Assembly (NCBI RefSeq): GCF_024810105.1
Contig: NZ_JANUDX010000004.1
Location: forward strand, 124,001-188,000
Source: Stenotrophomonas sp. BIGb0135
Lineage (GTDB): Bacteria; Pseudomonadota; Gammaproteobacteria; Xanthomonadales; Xanthomonadaceae
Length of the DNA stretch: 64,000 nt
Reading direction: 5' to 3'
Both the position numbers and the translations under genes were made by a program. Shown piece after piece: positions 1 to 7,337 of the stretch (its first letter is position 1; every line of letters starts with the position of its first letter). The notes under the pieces are model-generated. The model was given only the letters and a program-made list of their open reading frames with translations. It searched no databases and was not told the origin of the DNA.

Positions 1-115
1 TACGGCCGGTCGGGTCGCCAACGGCGGTCTTGGTGATGCCCAGCGGGTCGACGTACTTGCGGTTCTTGTTGAACAGCGAGCCAGACGGGGAAAGGACTTG
101 GCGGGTGCTGCACAT
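1..115 (-). CDS. Small late-operon phage protein (C-terminal part outside window)
   Basis: Only the first 38 codons are present; the complete copy (113 aa) is at 41598-41939. The protein starts MCSTRQ and is followed by an Ala/Lys/Glu-rich, probably helical middle in the full copy. It lies 2 bp after the stop of the preceding small gene in the late operon. Function unknown; position next to the portal gene suggests a virion or head-assembly accessory protein. Confidence 0.7.
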   Translation of the reverse strand, partial: MCSTRQVLSPSGSLFNKNRKYVDPLGITKTAVGDPTGR

Positions 116-117
116 GT

Positions 118-327
118 TCAGCCTCCAGTGCTGAGCAGTGGCCGGCGCCCACCCGATGCCAGGAGGCGCTTGCCGGGGTTCGGGGCGACGGTCGCGCCCT
201 TGGCTACGCCCGGAGTGCGGAAGGCGGTGAGCACAGACTCACGGCTCTCCCCGGCATCGAGCGCACGCTTCGCGCCGGCAGCCCCGGCCATCACGCGGCC
301 CACGCCGCTTTGGCGGTTCGAGCACAT
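118..327 (-). CDS. Small late-operon phage protein, 69 aa
   Basis: Short basic protein starting MCSNRQ. I chose the ATG at 327 because it follows the upstream stop by one base and has a purine-rich GGCGAAGG upstream; an in-frame start 30 bp earlier would overlap the 206-aa gene. The N-terminus (MCSxR) resembles that of the next protein (MCSTRQ), as if the small proteins were related. Function unknown. Confidence 0.6.
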   Translation of the reverse strand: MCSNRQSGVGRVMAGAAGAKRALDAGESRESVLTAFRTPGVAKGATVAPNPGKRLLASGGRRPLLSTGG

Positions 328-328
328 G

Positions 329-949
329 TCAGCCCTTCGCCTCCGGCGCCGGCACAACCCAGCCCTGGTCGGTCAGCACGGCGCGACGCGGCTGCGGGTC
401 GCCTGCGCCGCTGCGCACACCTGCAGCACCTGCAGCACCTGCAGCCTGGTCGCCCACCTGCAGGCTGGTCAGCTCCGTGCCGCGCTCCTGCCAGTCCGCC
501 ACGGCCGGCTCGTCCAGTTGCAGCCCACGGGCCGCCGCCCATTCCTCGACTGCTTCTTTCACTGCCGAAGGGTCCTCGCTGGCGCCGGCGGTGATCACCT
601 GGTCGCGGGAGGTCAGGAAGCCGAGGAAGTCGAACAGCGCGCCGGCCACGACCACCGACAGCTCGGGCGACACATCGGCGTGGGCTTGATCGCGGCCGGC
701 AGCGGCCTTGGGCGGTGCGAGGGCCGCATCGATCGCGCCCAGCACGGTGACGCGGCCCTTGCCGCCGGCTTCGATCTCGCGCAGGAGGGCCAGCTCTTCG
801 CCGGTCATGGTGGCCAGGCCGTCGATGACCTCGGGGGCGTTGAGGGCGGCAATTGCCTCCAGCTCGGCGCGCTTGGCGGCCTGGGGATCGGCCGCGGCAT
901 CGGTCAGCGGCTCGCCGGGGACCTGTGGCTTGAGATCGGGTGCGGGCAT
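329..949 (-). CDS. First gene of the late operon, hypothetical 206 aa
   Basis: Acidic Ala/Glu-rich protein with no recognised domain; the start at 949 has a perfect AAGGAG 8 bp upstream. Residues near 165-175 are a short Ala/Gly repeat coded by tandem CTGCAGCAC units. It is the first gene of the leftward late transcript, 54 bp after the late promoter-like motif at 1004-1016. In podoviruses genes here, before the portal, are usually minor structural or assembly proteins, but that role is only inferred from position. Confidence 0.7.
   Translation of the reverse strand: MPAPDLKPQVPGEPLTDAAADPQAAKRAELEAIAALNAPEVIDGLATMTGEELALLREIEAGGKGRVTVLGAIDAALAPPKAAAGRDQAHADVSPELSVVVAGALFDFLGFLTSRDQVITAGASEDPSAVKEAVEEWAAARGLQLDEPAVADWQERGTELTSLQVGDQAAGAAGAAGVRSGAGDPQPRRAVLTDQGWVVPAPEAKG
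421..447. repeat. 9-bp tandem repeat CTGCAGCAC in coding DNA
   Basis: Two full CTGCAGCAC units plus a third diverged unit lie inside the 206-aa late gene and code an Ala-Gly stretch. Also present at 42245-42271 with the same unit number, so it has not changed between the two prophages. Confidence 0.7.
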
Positions 950-1003
950 GGGGTGGCTCCTTCACTGGGTGTTGCGTCAGTGTGCTGAGCCGGCCCAAGC
1001 GGA

Positions 1004-1016
1004 TTCCCGACTATCT
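1004..1016 (-). promoter_or_regulatory. Late promoter-like motif, copy 1 (prophage 1)
   Basis: On the minus strand this reads AGATAGTCGGGAATCCG. The core ATAGTCGGGAA recurs before three other late-gene blocks in the prophage (22626, 24003, 38347), always pointing toward the genes. Here it stands 54 bp before the first late gene. It does not resemble a sigma-70 promoter. Whether it is a promoter or an activator site is inference. Confidence 0.6.
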
Positions 1017-1040
1017 GCGGCCGATCAGTCCGCCCACGGC

Positions 1041-1056
1041 GTTAGGATGGGCTAAC
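1041..1056. promoter_or_regulatory. Palindrome GTTAG-N6-CTAAC between divergent genes
   Basis: A perfect 5-bp inverted repeat with a 6-bp spacer lies between the late promoter-like motif and the start of the divergent gene at 1078. Position and symmetry suggest an operator for a dimeric protein, possibly the product of the divergent gene. Not tested. Confidence 0.4.
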
Positions 1057-1077
1057 TACCACCCGAGGGAATCAGGC

Positions 1078-1560
1078 ATGAAGATCGACAGGGACGTGCA
1101 GCGCCGCGTGCTCGACCGCCTCGCGGAGGACTACCCGCAGGAAGTGAACGCCGACTTCCTCTACAGCGACCAGGACAATCCTCACCACGTCATTGCGAAC
1201 GTGGCCTATCTGGAGGAGCACGGGCTCATCGCCGCCACGTACTACGGTGCGAAGGGGCGCGGCAATCCTCCACTGGCCGCGGTGATCACCGCCAAAGGCA
1301 TGGACTTCCTCGCTGACGACGGCGGGCTCGGGGCAATCCTCGGCGTTGTGACGATCAGGGTCCACGAGGACTCGCTGACGCAGCTGGTCGAGGCCAGGAT
1401 CGACGCTGCCGGCCTCCCGCCACAGGAAAAGAAGGCCTTCCTCGACCAGCTGCAGAAGCTGCCAGGGAAGACCACCGAGCACCTGGTGCTCAAGCTCGTG
1501 GATGCCGGGCTCGATAACTGGCCCAAGGCATGGTCGCTGCTGCAGAGCATCGTGAGCTGA
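1078..1560 (+). CDS. Conserved phage hypothetical, candidate regulator, 160 aa
   Basis: The chosen start (ATG 1078) has GAGGGA upstream; longer in-frame starts would run back through the regulatory region. The N-terminal 75 residues (MKIDRDVQRRVLDRLAED...) have the helix pattern of a winged-helix domain, and the last 60 are helical with many Leu. It is transcribed divergently from the late operon, with a palindrome and the late motif in the 128-bp gap. That location fits a late-gene regulator (the place of Q in lambda), but this is inference. Confidence 0.65.
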   Translation: MKIDRDVQRRVLDRLAEDYPQEVNADFLYSDQDNPHHVIANVAYLEEHGLIAATYYGAKGRGNPPLAAVITAKGMDFLADDGGLGAILGVVTIRVHEDSLTQLVEARIDAAGLPPQEKKAFLDQLQKLPGKTTEHLVLKLVDAGLDNWPKAWSLLQSIVS

Positions 1561-1583
1561 CGATGATACGGGCCCCGGCAGGG

Positions 1584-1874
1584 CTAGTGAATCAACCACG
1601 CTGCCAGCTTGCCGATGCCGCCCCATATCCCGATAGGCAGCACCGTGAGGGCGGTGCTCACCCACACCACTCGTGATGACACGCGGAACTGGTCATCGGA
1701 GAGCTGCTGGAAATCGCCACCGGGGACGCGCTCGCCGGCGAACAGCACGCCCCGCGCCCAGCCGAGCAGGAAGCACACGGCCAGCCACGGCCAGGACAGC
1801 CACCCGAAACCCCACGCGAACGCGATGGCCCAGGTGATGAACATCATGATCGTGCGGAAACCTGCCATCGCCAT
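1584..1874 (-). CDS. Small inner-membrane protein, 96 aa
   Basis: Three hydrophobic segments are visible: about residues 5-23, 25-42 and 66-94, with a hydrophilic loop (GERVPGGDFQQLSDDQFR) between the second and third. Start at 1874 follows an AGGAATAGG stretch. It converges on the 160-aa gene (23-bp gap) and ends the leftward early operon. Function unknown. Confidence 0.6.
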   Translation of the reverse strand: MAMAGFRTIMMFITWAIAFAWGFGWLSWPWLAVCFLLGWARGVLFAGERVPGGDFQQLSDDQFRVSSRVVWVSTALTVLPIGIWGGIGKLAAWLIH

Positions 1875-1936
1875 CCCTATTCCTTGGGTAGAGCCGAAAT
1901 TCTCGCACAGCCTTTGACTTGGCCACGCGGCTGGAG

Positions 1937-2221
1937 CTACGCCACGAACAGCGCCTCGCGCAGGTCATCCCTGACCGAAATCGTGATTTGCTCCGACAGG
2001 TACAGGGCGGCGATGAACCCCAAGCCGCGTTCCCTGAGCCGCGTCGACATTTCTTCAGCATCGCCGGCAATACGCGTTGCGCGCTTTGCGAGCAGCAAAT
2101 CAGCCCACCAGGGCTGCAGCTTCTCGGGGAGCAGGTGCTTCTGGTCTTCCAACGGGCGGAGTTCGGGCGTCTTGGGCACGGGGAAGGCTCGCGAAAGGTC
2201 GGGGCCCCATCCTACCCCCAC
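1937..2221 (-). CDS. Hypothetical early phage protein, 94 aa
   Basis: Starts with GTG one base after the upstream stop, with AGGA in good position. A soluble protein with a charged helical middle (LLLAKRATRIAGDAEEMSTRL). It sits in the tightly packed leftward replication operon. No family recognised. Confidence 0.5.
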   Translation of the reverse strand: MGVGWGPDLSRAFPVPKTPELRPLEDQKHLLPEKLQPWWADLLLAKRATRIAGDAEEMSTRLRERGLGFIAALYLSEQITISVRDDLREALFVA

Positions 2222-2222
2222 C

Positions 2223-2453
2223 TCAGGTCCTTGGCGCCTGGTGCCGGTTGTTGCCGGTCAGCCCGATCCACAGGTCCATCAGCAGCTCGCCATCGGCGTG
2301 TTTGGGCTCCGCCCCCTGCTTCCACCCAAGGATGGTCGACTTGGGGATCTGCGTCTGCTGTGACACCGACGACACCGGGACGCCCAGCCGGTTGAGGTCG
2401 GCCAGGATCTGGAACCAGTCGATGCGGCTGTCCTTCACGACGTGTCTGCTCAT
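2223..2453 (-). CDS. Small HTH DNA-binding protein, 76 aa
   Basis: Residues about 14-50 (FQILADLNRLGVPVSSVSQ, then PKSTILGWKQG) form a Cro/YdaS-like helix-turn-helix. The start at 2453 has GGGGGA upstream and is 17 bp after the previous stop. It is in the replication operon rather than next to the immunity region, so it could be a replication or operon regulator rather than the lytic repressor. Confidence 0.6.
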   Translation of the reverse strand: MSRHVVKDSRIDWFQILADLNRLGVPVSSVSQQTQIPKSTILGWKQGAEPKHADGELLMDLWIGLTGNNRHQAPRT

Positions 2454-2470
2454 GCCATCCCCCCGTCTGC

Positions 2471-3184
2471 TCACCCACCGCCCCCGACAAACGCGCGCGC
2501 GCGCGAGGCGGACCGATTTGCGCCCATCAATTCGCCCCTGACCGTTGCCACAACCCAGGCGAATGCCTTTCCAGAAACTGCCCCGCGACGGGCTGCTGCA
2601 GCGAACATCTCCACGGTCGCACCCTCTGCGATTGCTGCCAGTAGCGATGGGTGCCCCGGTGCTGTGCTGGTGATCCCTGCCTTGCGCATGGCGAGACACG
2701 CTCGCGCACCAGCAGCAGGATCGGCTGGGGCCAGTACCGGCGCTGGGTTCCTCTCACCATTGCTCGCCATTGGTGGCCGATTGGGCACCACCCCACGAAT
2801 GCTGGCGGTACGCCGCTCGCGCACATGCGCCTCCCTCACCAGCTCGGGGCAGTACCAGCATGCACCCTGCTCCACCGACAGCAGCACGATCGGCTCGCCC
2901 TTCCTGCCTGCGTGCGACGGTGCCCAGGTGAACTCCGCACCCTGCTGATCCGACCCACGCAGCACGCCGGCCGTGGCCAGCTCCCTGACCGTTGCCACAT
3001 CGGCGCCCGTGTCCTTCGCGATCCTGGCCACCGATGCCATCACCACGCCGGGGCGCTCCTGGGCGAGCAGGTGGAACAGCACGTCCACCCACACGCCGCG
3101 CGCAGCTGGGCTGCAGGATCGCAGCCGCCGGTCCTTGAGCCAGCGGTCAGCGCGGAATCGCAGCTCGATGCGGTCAGCTGCCAC
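2471..3184 (-). CDS. Phage replication-region protein with winged-helix-like N-terminus, 237 aa
   Basis: The GTG at 3184 was chosen because it follows GGGGGAGGG and overlaps the upstream gene by only 11 bp. The first 100 residues resemble the N-terminal part of phage replication initiators (RADRWLKDRR..AARGVWVDVLFHLL..IAKDTGADVATVRELATAGVL). A CWYCPELVREAHVRERR segment follows, then a variable Pro/Ala-rich region. It lies downstream of the helicase, so a helicase-loader or primosome role is possible but unproven. Confidence 0.6.
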   Translation of the reverse strand: MAADRIELRFRADRWLKDRRLRSCSPAARGVWVDVLFHLLAQERPGVVMASVARIAKDTGADVATVRELATAGVLRGSDQQGAEFTWAPSHAGRKGEPIVLLSVEQGACWYCPELVREAHVRERRTASIRGVVPNRPPMASNGERNPAPVLAPADPAAGARACLAMRKAGITSTAPGHPSLLAAIAEGATVEMFAAAARRGAVSGKAFAWVVATVRGELMGANRSASRARAFVGGGG

Positions 3185-3392
3185 TGCCGCCCTCCCCCAG
3201 CTGCTTGGCCAGGCGCTCCAGCTTCGAGGCTTGCTGCCTGGCGATAGACGCTGCGTGCCGGAACGTCTCTGCGACAGTGGAGCGCTGACCACGATCGCGC
3301 CACAGGCGGTGGTCGTATAGACGGGCTTGCTGCTCGTAGGTGTCGGCGAGGTTGCGCAGCGCCTGCTGCCCTGTCGGCATGAGGTCAGTCAT
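3174..3392 (-). CDS. Small helical phage protein, 72 aa
   Basis: Start ATG 3392 overlaps the end of the helicase gene by 8 bp, typical of translational coupling. The sequence is highly charged and predicted helical throughout (YEQQARLYDHRLWRDRG; SIARQQASKLERLAKQL). No family recognised; a helicase-accessory role is only suggested by coupling. Confidence 0.55.
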   Translation of the reverse strand: MTDLMPTGQQALRNLADTYEQQARLYDHRLWRDRGQRSTVAETFRHAASIARQQASKLERLAKQLGEGGSGS

Positions 3393-4815
3393 CGTTGCCA
3401 CCCCGGTTGGCGCGGCTGCCCAGCTTTCGCCCGAGCGGCTTTGTAGCTGGCTTCTGCTGCCGCGGCTGATCGTCGAACTCGTAGGCCGGTCCATCCCAGT
3501 CCACTGCGCGCTGGAATTGGAACTCATTGCGCAACGACACGACGGCGCCCGTCTGGATGTTTCGCCCCTTGCCCACGATCACCTCGACCAGGCCGGGGCG
3601 GTCAGTGGGGTTGTAGACGTCCGGGCGGTGCACGAACAGGATCACGTCAGCGACCTCCTCAATGCCGCCAGAGCCCCGAATGTCCGTCACCTTCGGTCGC
3701 TCCCCTTTCGCCCCGGCACGACTGAGCTGGGCCAGCACCACCACGGGACAGTCGAGGTACTTGGCCAGGCCCTTCAGGTCACGGAGCGCCTGCCCCCGCT
3801 CCAGTGCCTCGTCCTGCTTGCCGGGCAAGGTCATCTCGTGGAGGTGATCCACCACCACCAGCTGGACAGGTTTGCGCCGGTGCACGCGCTTGGAGCGCGC
3901 CACGATCTGCGGTGCGCTGAGCTGGGGGTCATCGTCGATCAGCACCGACGCCGTCATCAGCCCATCTATCGCCGGCGCGGCCTTGGCCCAATAGCTATCG
4001 GAATCCTCGGCAGACGCGTGTTCGCCGTTTCCGACCAGCCACTGCAGCGGGATCTCCGCCATCGCGGCGACGTCGCGTGCAACCACGTCGGTGTCGACCA
4101 TTTCCATTGAGAACTCGATGACCTGTTGTCCGCGCAGCCCGGTGAACCGAGCCAGCTGGAAGCCCATCAGCGACTTGCCCATGTTGGAGCGCGCGGCGAT
4201 CACGATCACCTGGCCGGGGCGGAGCCCACCGATGGCCTTGTTCACGTCAGCCCAGGGCGTTGGCAGGCCGATGGGTGTCCCGTTCAAATGGCGATCGCGC
4301 AGCTGAGCGGCGAACTTCTTCACCACCTCGCGGTAAGGCGTCGGGCCCACCGCACGAGCCGGTGCAATGTCGGCCAATTGGGTCGAAAGATGCGATGCCA
4401 GCTGCTCCGCTGAGTGACCACGGCGTCCAGTCGCCGCCTGCAGAGCCCGCTGGCAGGTATCGATGAACCGACGCATGCGCGAATGTTCGACGACCACCTC
4501 GGCGTAGGGAACGACGTTGGCCCGGGTGTACGCGGTGCCTGCAATACCGCTCGCGAGGAGTGCCAGCCGCCGGCCATCTTCGCCCGCCTTGTCCTGCAGC
4601 CACTCACCGGCCGTGATCGCATCGGCGAGCTTGTTCTCGCCGCACAGCTCCAGAAGGCACTCGTAAATCCGGGAGTGATCGGGGTTGTAGAAGTCCTCCG
4701 GCGCCAGCCAGTCCTGCACGTTGGCCAGCTCGTCGTTGTCCAGCAGCAGGCCGGCCAGCACCGCCGTCTCGGCATCGAGGTTGAACGTCTGCGCGTTCTC
4801 GTCGTGGCGGATCAT
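3385..4815 (-). CDS. Replicative DNA helicase, DnaB-like, 476 aa
   Basis: Hexameric 5'-3' helicase of the phage replication fork. N-terminal domain (residues about 7-110) has the DnaB start pattern with LDAETAVLAGLLLDN. The RecA-like C-terminal domain carries Walker A at 208-215 (ARSNMGKS), a Walker B region in VQLVVVDHLHEM, and the DnaB4-like QLSRAGAKGERPKVTDIRGSG segment. Full family length. The start at 4815 was chosen because it overlaps the stop of the upstream initiator gene as ATGA. Having its own DnaB means the phage need not recruit the host helicase; the O-like initiator upstream probably loads it. Confidence 0.93.
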   Translation of the reverse strand: MIRHDENAQTFNLDAETAVLAGLLLDNDELANVQDWLAPEDFYNPDHSRIYECLLELCGENKLADAITAGEWLQDKAGEDGRRLALLASGIAGTAYTRANVVPYAEVVVEHSRMRRFIDTCQRALQAATGRRGHSAEQLASHLSTQLADIAPARAVGPTPYREVVKKFAAQLRDRHLNGTPIGLPTPWADVNKAIGGLRPGQVIVIAARSNMGKSLMGFQLARFTGLRGQQVIEFSMEMVDTDVVARDVAAMAEIPLQWLVGNGEHASAEDSDSYWAKAAPAIDGLMTASVLIDDDPQLSAPQIVARSKRVHRRKPVQLVVVDHLHEMTLPGKQDEALERGQALRDLKGLAKYLDCPVVVLAQLSRAGAKGERPKVTDIRGSGGIEEVADVILFVHRPDVYNPTDRPGLVEVIVGKGRNIQTGAVVSLRNEFQFQRAVDWDGPAYEFDDQPRQQKPATKPLGRKLGSRANRGGNDD

Positions 4816-5819
4816 CGACGCACGTCCAGGTAGTTGCCTTCGATCACCTTGGCGAAGTTCTTCGGGCTGACCAGCCATTCCAGGGTGCAGGTAAAGGCCC
4901 GGCCATCACGGCCAGTGCGCTCGCCCATCAGGAACGGCATCTCGCGGACGGAGCCAAAGAACGCTCTCCACCAGTCGAGGCTCTGCCGCTCCGCGTCGCT
5001 CTTCCACCGCGCGGCCAGCTTGCGCTCGCGGTCCCCCTCCCATACACGGACCTCGGTAAGTTCCGGCAGGATCTCGTGGTACAGGTCGATGATCTTCAGG
5101 TGCGGACACGGTGGCTGGCCATTCTTCCTCGGCACCTTGCCGAGCAGGTCCTGGCTATCGTTGCCACCATCGGTGCCGCGGTCATCAGCAGCGGCACCGC
5201 CGCCTGCTGCGGACAAACCCACGACAGTGGGTTCATCTTCTGGAGATGGATTTGGTAGTGGAGATGGAGATGGTATTGGAGATGGATATGGGGGAGTCCC
5301 AACATCGGAATTTCCACTCCTAATAGGATCGCCTGTAGGACTCCCAATAGGACCGTCATTCGAACCTTTGCCGTCCTTGCTCGATCCTTCGGAGGCATCT
5401 TTGCTCGCATCACGGAGGCGCTTTGCGTAGGCCGGCATCTTGCGCTCGGCCTCCTCCTTCCCCTGGTACTTGCACAGGTTGGCCCACTTCGCCTTCTGAC
5501 TGCGGCTCGCCGCTCCAGCTGCCCAAGGGTTGTGCTCGTCCCAGTCGTGGATGCGGCGATTGCCCTCTTCGCCATCGAGGAAGCCGGCCTCGGCCATGCC
5601 ACGGACGAACGCGAACTCCTCGCCCGTCCAGTCGATAGCCAGTTCGATATCCTCGTCGGTCATGCCCGCCAGGTCGCCGTCACTGCGGTTGGCCGTAGCC
5701 CAAAGGAACAGGTAGATGCAGTACAGCGGGCCGGCAGCGCCGAGCCGGCGCGCAAGCTTCTTCGTCTTGGGGTGGCCAGGCAGTGCGACCGAAATACGGG
5801 CGTCAGTCGCATTAGCCAC
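4812..5819 (-). CDS. Phage replication initiator, lambda O-like, 335 aa
   Basis: N-terminal 110 residues look like the winged-helix initiator domain (GHPKTKKLARRLGAAGPLYCIYLFLWATAN...MTDEDIELAIDWTGEEFAFVRGMAEAGFL). A low-complexity linker (residues about 150-205, rich in Ser, Pro, Gly, Asp) contains the iterons described at 5241-5294. The C-terminal part (LDWWRAFFGSVREMPFLMGE...AFTCTLEWLVSPKNFAKVIEGNY) matches the C-terminal region common in phage O-like and DnaT-like proteins. The GTG start at 5819 was chosen because the frame upstream overlaps the preceding gene. It is followed directly by DnaB. Confidence 0.75.
   Translation of the reverse strand: MANATDARISVALPGHPKTKKLARRLGAAGPLYCIYLFLWATANRSDGDLAGMTDEDIELAIDWTGEEFAFVRGMAEAGFLDGEEGNRRIHDWDEHNPWAAGAASRSQKAKWANLCKYQGKEEAERKMPAYAKRLRDASKDASEGSSKDGKGSNDGPIGSPTGDPIRSGNSDVGTPPYPSPIPSPSPLPNPSPEDEPTVVGLSAAGGGAAADDRGTDGGNDSQDLLGKVPRKNGQPPCPHLKIIDLYHEILPELTEVRVWEGDRERKLAARWKSDAERQSLDWWRAFFGSVREMPFLMGERTGRDGRAFTCTLEWLVSPKNFAKVIEGNYLDVRR
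5241..5294. other. Putative replication origin: three 18-bp iterons (prophage 1)
   Basis: Three tandem 18-bp units begin at 5241, 5259 and 5277; each starts TGGAGATGGA and the third base block varies (TTTGGTAG, GATGGTAT, TATGGGGG). An AT-richer stretch (5301-5352) follows, with three further 12-bp degenerate repeats containing TAGGA. The whole lies inside the initiator gene, exactly as lambda ori lies in O. The arrangement is seen; origin function is inferred. Confidence 0.6.
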
Positions 5820-6150
5820 GGTCAGCCCCTGTGCCTTGCGGGAACGCCTCGGCAATCAGCGCCGCGAAAGCGCCCAGGTGTTCCGTGGTGATCCACGACT
5901 TGCCGGCCATCTGCGCGATCCAGGTCAGCGCCGACTCCGGCCCGCTGCAGTAGAAGTCGTACATGGGCTCGTCGTGCTGCCGCGTGCGGTCGAACACCAG
6001 GACGGCGATGCGGCCGTCGGGCAAGCGCTCGGCCAAGGTGACCAGCGGGCGCGCGCGGCGTTCTGTGAGGCGTGCGACGGCTTCCTGCATGCAGTCGCTG
6101 ATATGGCGCGGTGCGCCGGCGGGGTTACCCGGGGTGTGATCGTGTGGCAT
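5812..6150 (-). CDS. Hypothetical first gene of the leftward replication operon, 112 aa
   Basis: Start ATG 6150 lies 16 bp after a strong hairpin in the leader. Soluble protein with MQEAVARLTERRARPLVTLAERLPDGRIAVLVFDRTRQHDEP in the middle and a helical C-terminus. It overlaps the initiator gene by 8 bp. Function not recognised. Confidence 0.6.
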   Translation of the reverse strand: MPHDHTPGNPAGAPRHISDCMQEAVARLTERRARPLVTLAERLPDGRIAVLVFDRTRQHDEPMYDFYCSGPESALTWIAQMAGKSWITTEHLGAFAALIAEAFPQGTGADRG

Positions 6151-6165
6151 AGTGGCCTCGGTCTC

Positions 6166-6207
6166 ACGAAGCCTCCGCACATGTCTGGCCGACAGCGGGG
6201 GCTTCGT
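6166..6207. promoter_or_regulatory. Strong RNA hairpin in the leader of the replication operon
   Basis: Arms ACGAAGCCTCCGC and GCGGGGGCTTCGT pair over 13 positions (one G-U in RNA) around a 16-nt loop. On the minus-strand transcript it ends 15 nt before the ATG at 6150, overlapping the space normally used for ribosome entry. No T-run follows, so it is more like a translational or antitermination element than a terminator. Confidence 0.45.
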
Positions 6208-6319
6208 CGTATCTGGACGATGGGTTCTCGCGCCAGACACCCGAACGGCCACTACCTCGCCCGGGATGCACGCTCTCCTTCACTGCGCCTGAGCCGTTCC
6301 TTCGGCTCCGGCCGGCCGA

Positions 6320-6547
6320 TTACTGGCTCTGGCCCGGATCTGCTGCGATCGCGATGTTCCCCTCGGCATCGAAGTGCTGAGGGAAACGCTCGCGGAAGAA
6401 CATCAGCCACGGATGCGGGATTCCCCGCTTCCGCCAGCCGCTAATGGATGGGGCGCTGATCTTGCAGAGGGCGGCGACGTCCCCGGTGCCTCCGAGAGCG
6501 TCGATCAGAGCGGACGCCTGCGCTTCTTCTTCCTGGGTCATGGTCAT
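6320..6547 (-). CDS. Cro-like HTH repressor, 75 aa
   Basis: Small DNA-binding protein divergent from the CI-like gene. Residues about 20-50 (GTGDVAALCKISAPSISGWRKRG) are a helix-turn-helix of the Cro/YdaS type; the rest (IPHPWLMFFRERFPQHFD) resembles other phage Cro-like proteins. I chose ATG 6547; ATG 6541 is also possible. By analogy it represses cI and tunes lytic early transcription. Confidence 0.8.
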   Translation of the reverse strand: MTMTQEEEAQASALIDALGGTGDVAALCKISAPSISGWRKRGIPHPWLMFFRERFPQHFDAEGNIAIAADPGQSQ

Positions 6548-6577
6548 TAGGTGGGTGGTGGTGGTCCATCGACAGAT

Positions 6578-6648
6578 TAACAGCACCTAATTTACCGCGC
6601 AACACAATCCGGTGTAGGATTCGCGAATTCTCTTAACCACGCCTAATT
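6578..6648. promoter_or_regulatory. CI/Cro operator region (prophage 1)
   Basis: Two 16-bp sites of the same design, TTAACAGCACCTAATT (6578-6593) and TTAACCACGCCTAATT (6633-6648), lie in the 104-bp gap between the cro-like and cI-like genes; a half-site ATTAGGTG is at 6546-6553 over the cro start. Repetition, position and shared core CRCCTAAT make them the likely immunity operators. Confidence 0.65.
6591..6620 (+). promoter_or_regulatory. Candidate cI promoter
   Basis: TTTACC (6591-6596) and TAGGAT (6615-6620) are spaced 18 bp and direct transcription into the cI-like gene 32 bp on. The -35 box overlaps the first operator and the second operator lies between the -10 box and the ATG. Confidence 0.4.
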
Positions 6649-6651
6649 CCT

Positions 6652-7326
6652 ATGGATCTCGCATCGCGCCTCAAGTCGGCAATGGCCCGGCTCGGCATCA
6701 CTCAGCTCGATCTGTCCCGTGCCGTCGGGGTTTCCGCCCCCAGCGTCCACGGATGGCTGAGCGGCCGGTCGCAGAGCATCCGCGGTGAGACCCTGCTCAA
6801 GGTGGCGCGCACCCTGGGCGTGAGCCCCGAATGGCTTGCCAGTGGGGAGGGTACGATCGACGACGGCCCTGATCCGGCCCCCCTCTCGGCCAGTGAGACT
6901 CCGCCCGGCTACCTTCGCCTCGAGCTACTAGAAGGAGGAGCCGGCATGGGACAGGGGATCGTAAATGAAGAGTATCCAGAGGTGATCCGAAGCATGGATT
7001 ACGCGGAATGGGACATCCGGCAGAAGCTCGGGTTCCTCCCCCAGCCAGGCCGGCTCAAGCTGATCACCGGACGCGGACCGTCCATGGCACCGATCATCGA
7101 CAACGGCGATGTGGTGATGGTGGACACGGGCGTGAATTACTACGACGGCGACGCCATCTACGTGATCAACATCGGAGGCGAGACGCAGATCAAGGGCCTG
7201 CAGCGGCGGGCCGACGGCGTCTATATCGTCAGCGCCAATGCCCTGTTCCCTCCCTATTTGGCGCCGGACGATCTGTTCATCGCCGGCAAGGCTGTCGTGC
7301 AGTACAGCGCCAAGAAGATTGCGTAA
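6652..7326 (+). CDS. CI-like phage repressor with S24 autocleavage domain, 224 aa
   Basis: N-terminal HTH (residues about 5-60: LGITQLDLSRAVGVSAPSVHGWLSGRS). C-terminal LexA/CI peptidase domain with Ser144 (GPSMAP) and Lys181 (TQIKGLQRR) as the catalytic dyad and a likely Ala97-Gly98 cleavage bond. Full length for the family. By family it keeps the prophage silent and is self-cleaved in RecA-triggered induction. Both prophages encode the same protein, so each is under the other's immunity. Confidence 0.92.
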   Translation: MDLASRLKSAMARLGITQLDLSRAVGVSAPSVHGWLSGRSQSIRGETLLKVARTLGVSPEWLASGEGTIDDGPDPAPLSASETPPGYLRLELLEGGAGMGQGIVNEEYPEVIRSMDYAEWDIRQKLGFLPQPGRLKLITGRGPSMAPIIDNGDVVMVDTGVNYYDGDAIYVINIGGETQIKGLQRRADGVYIVSANALFPPYLAPDDLFIAGKAVVQYSAKKIA

Positions 7327-7337
7327 CCTGAACAAAA

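Noticed and set aside
421-447. CTGCAGCAC repeats as a regulatory or CRISPR-like array
   Set aside because: Only three short units, in frame, coding Ala/Gly in a phage protein.
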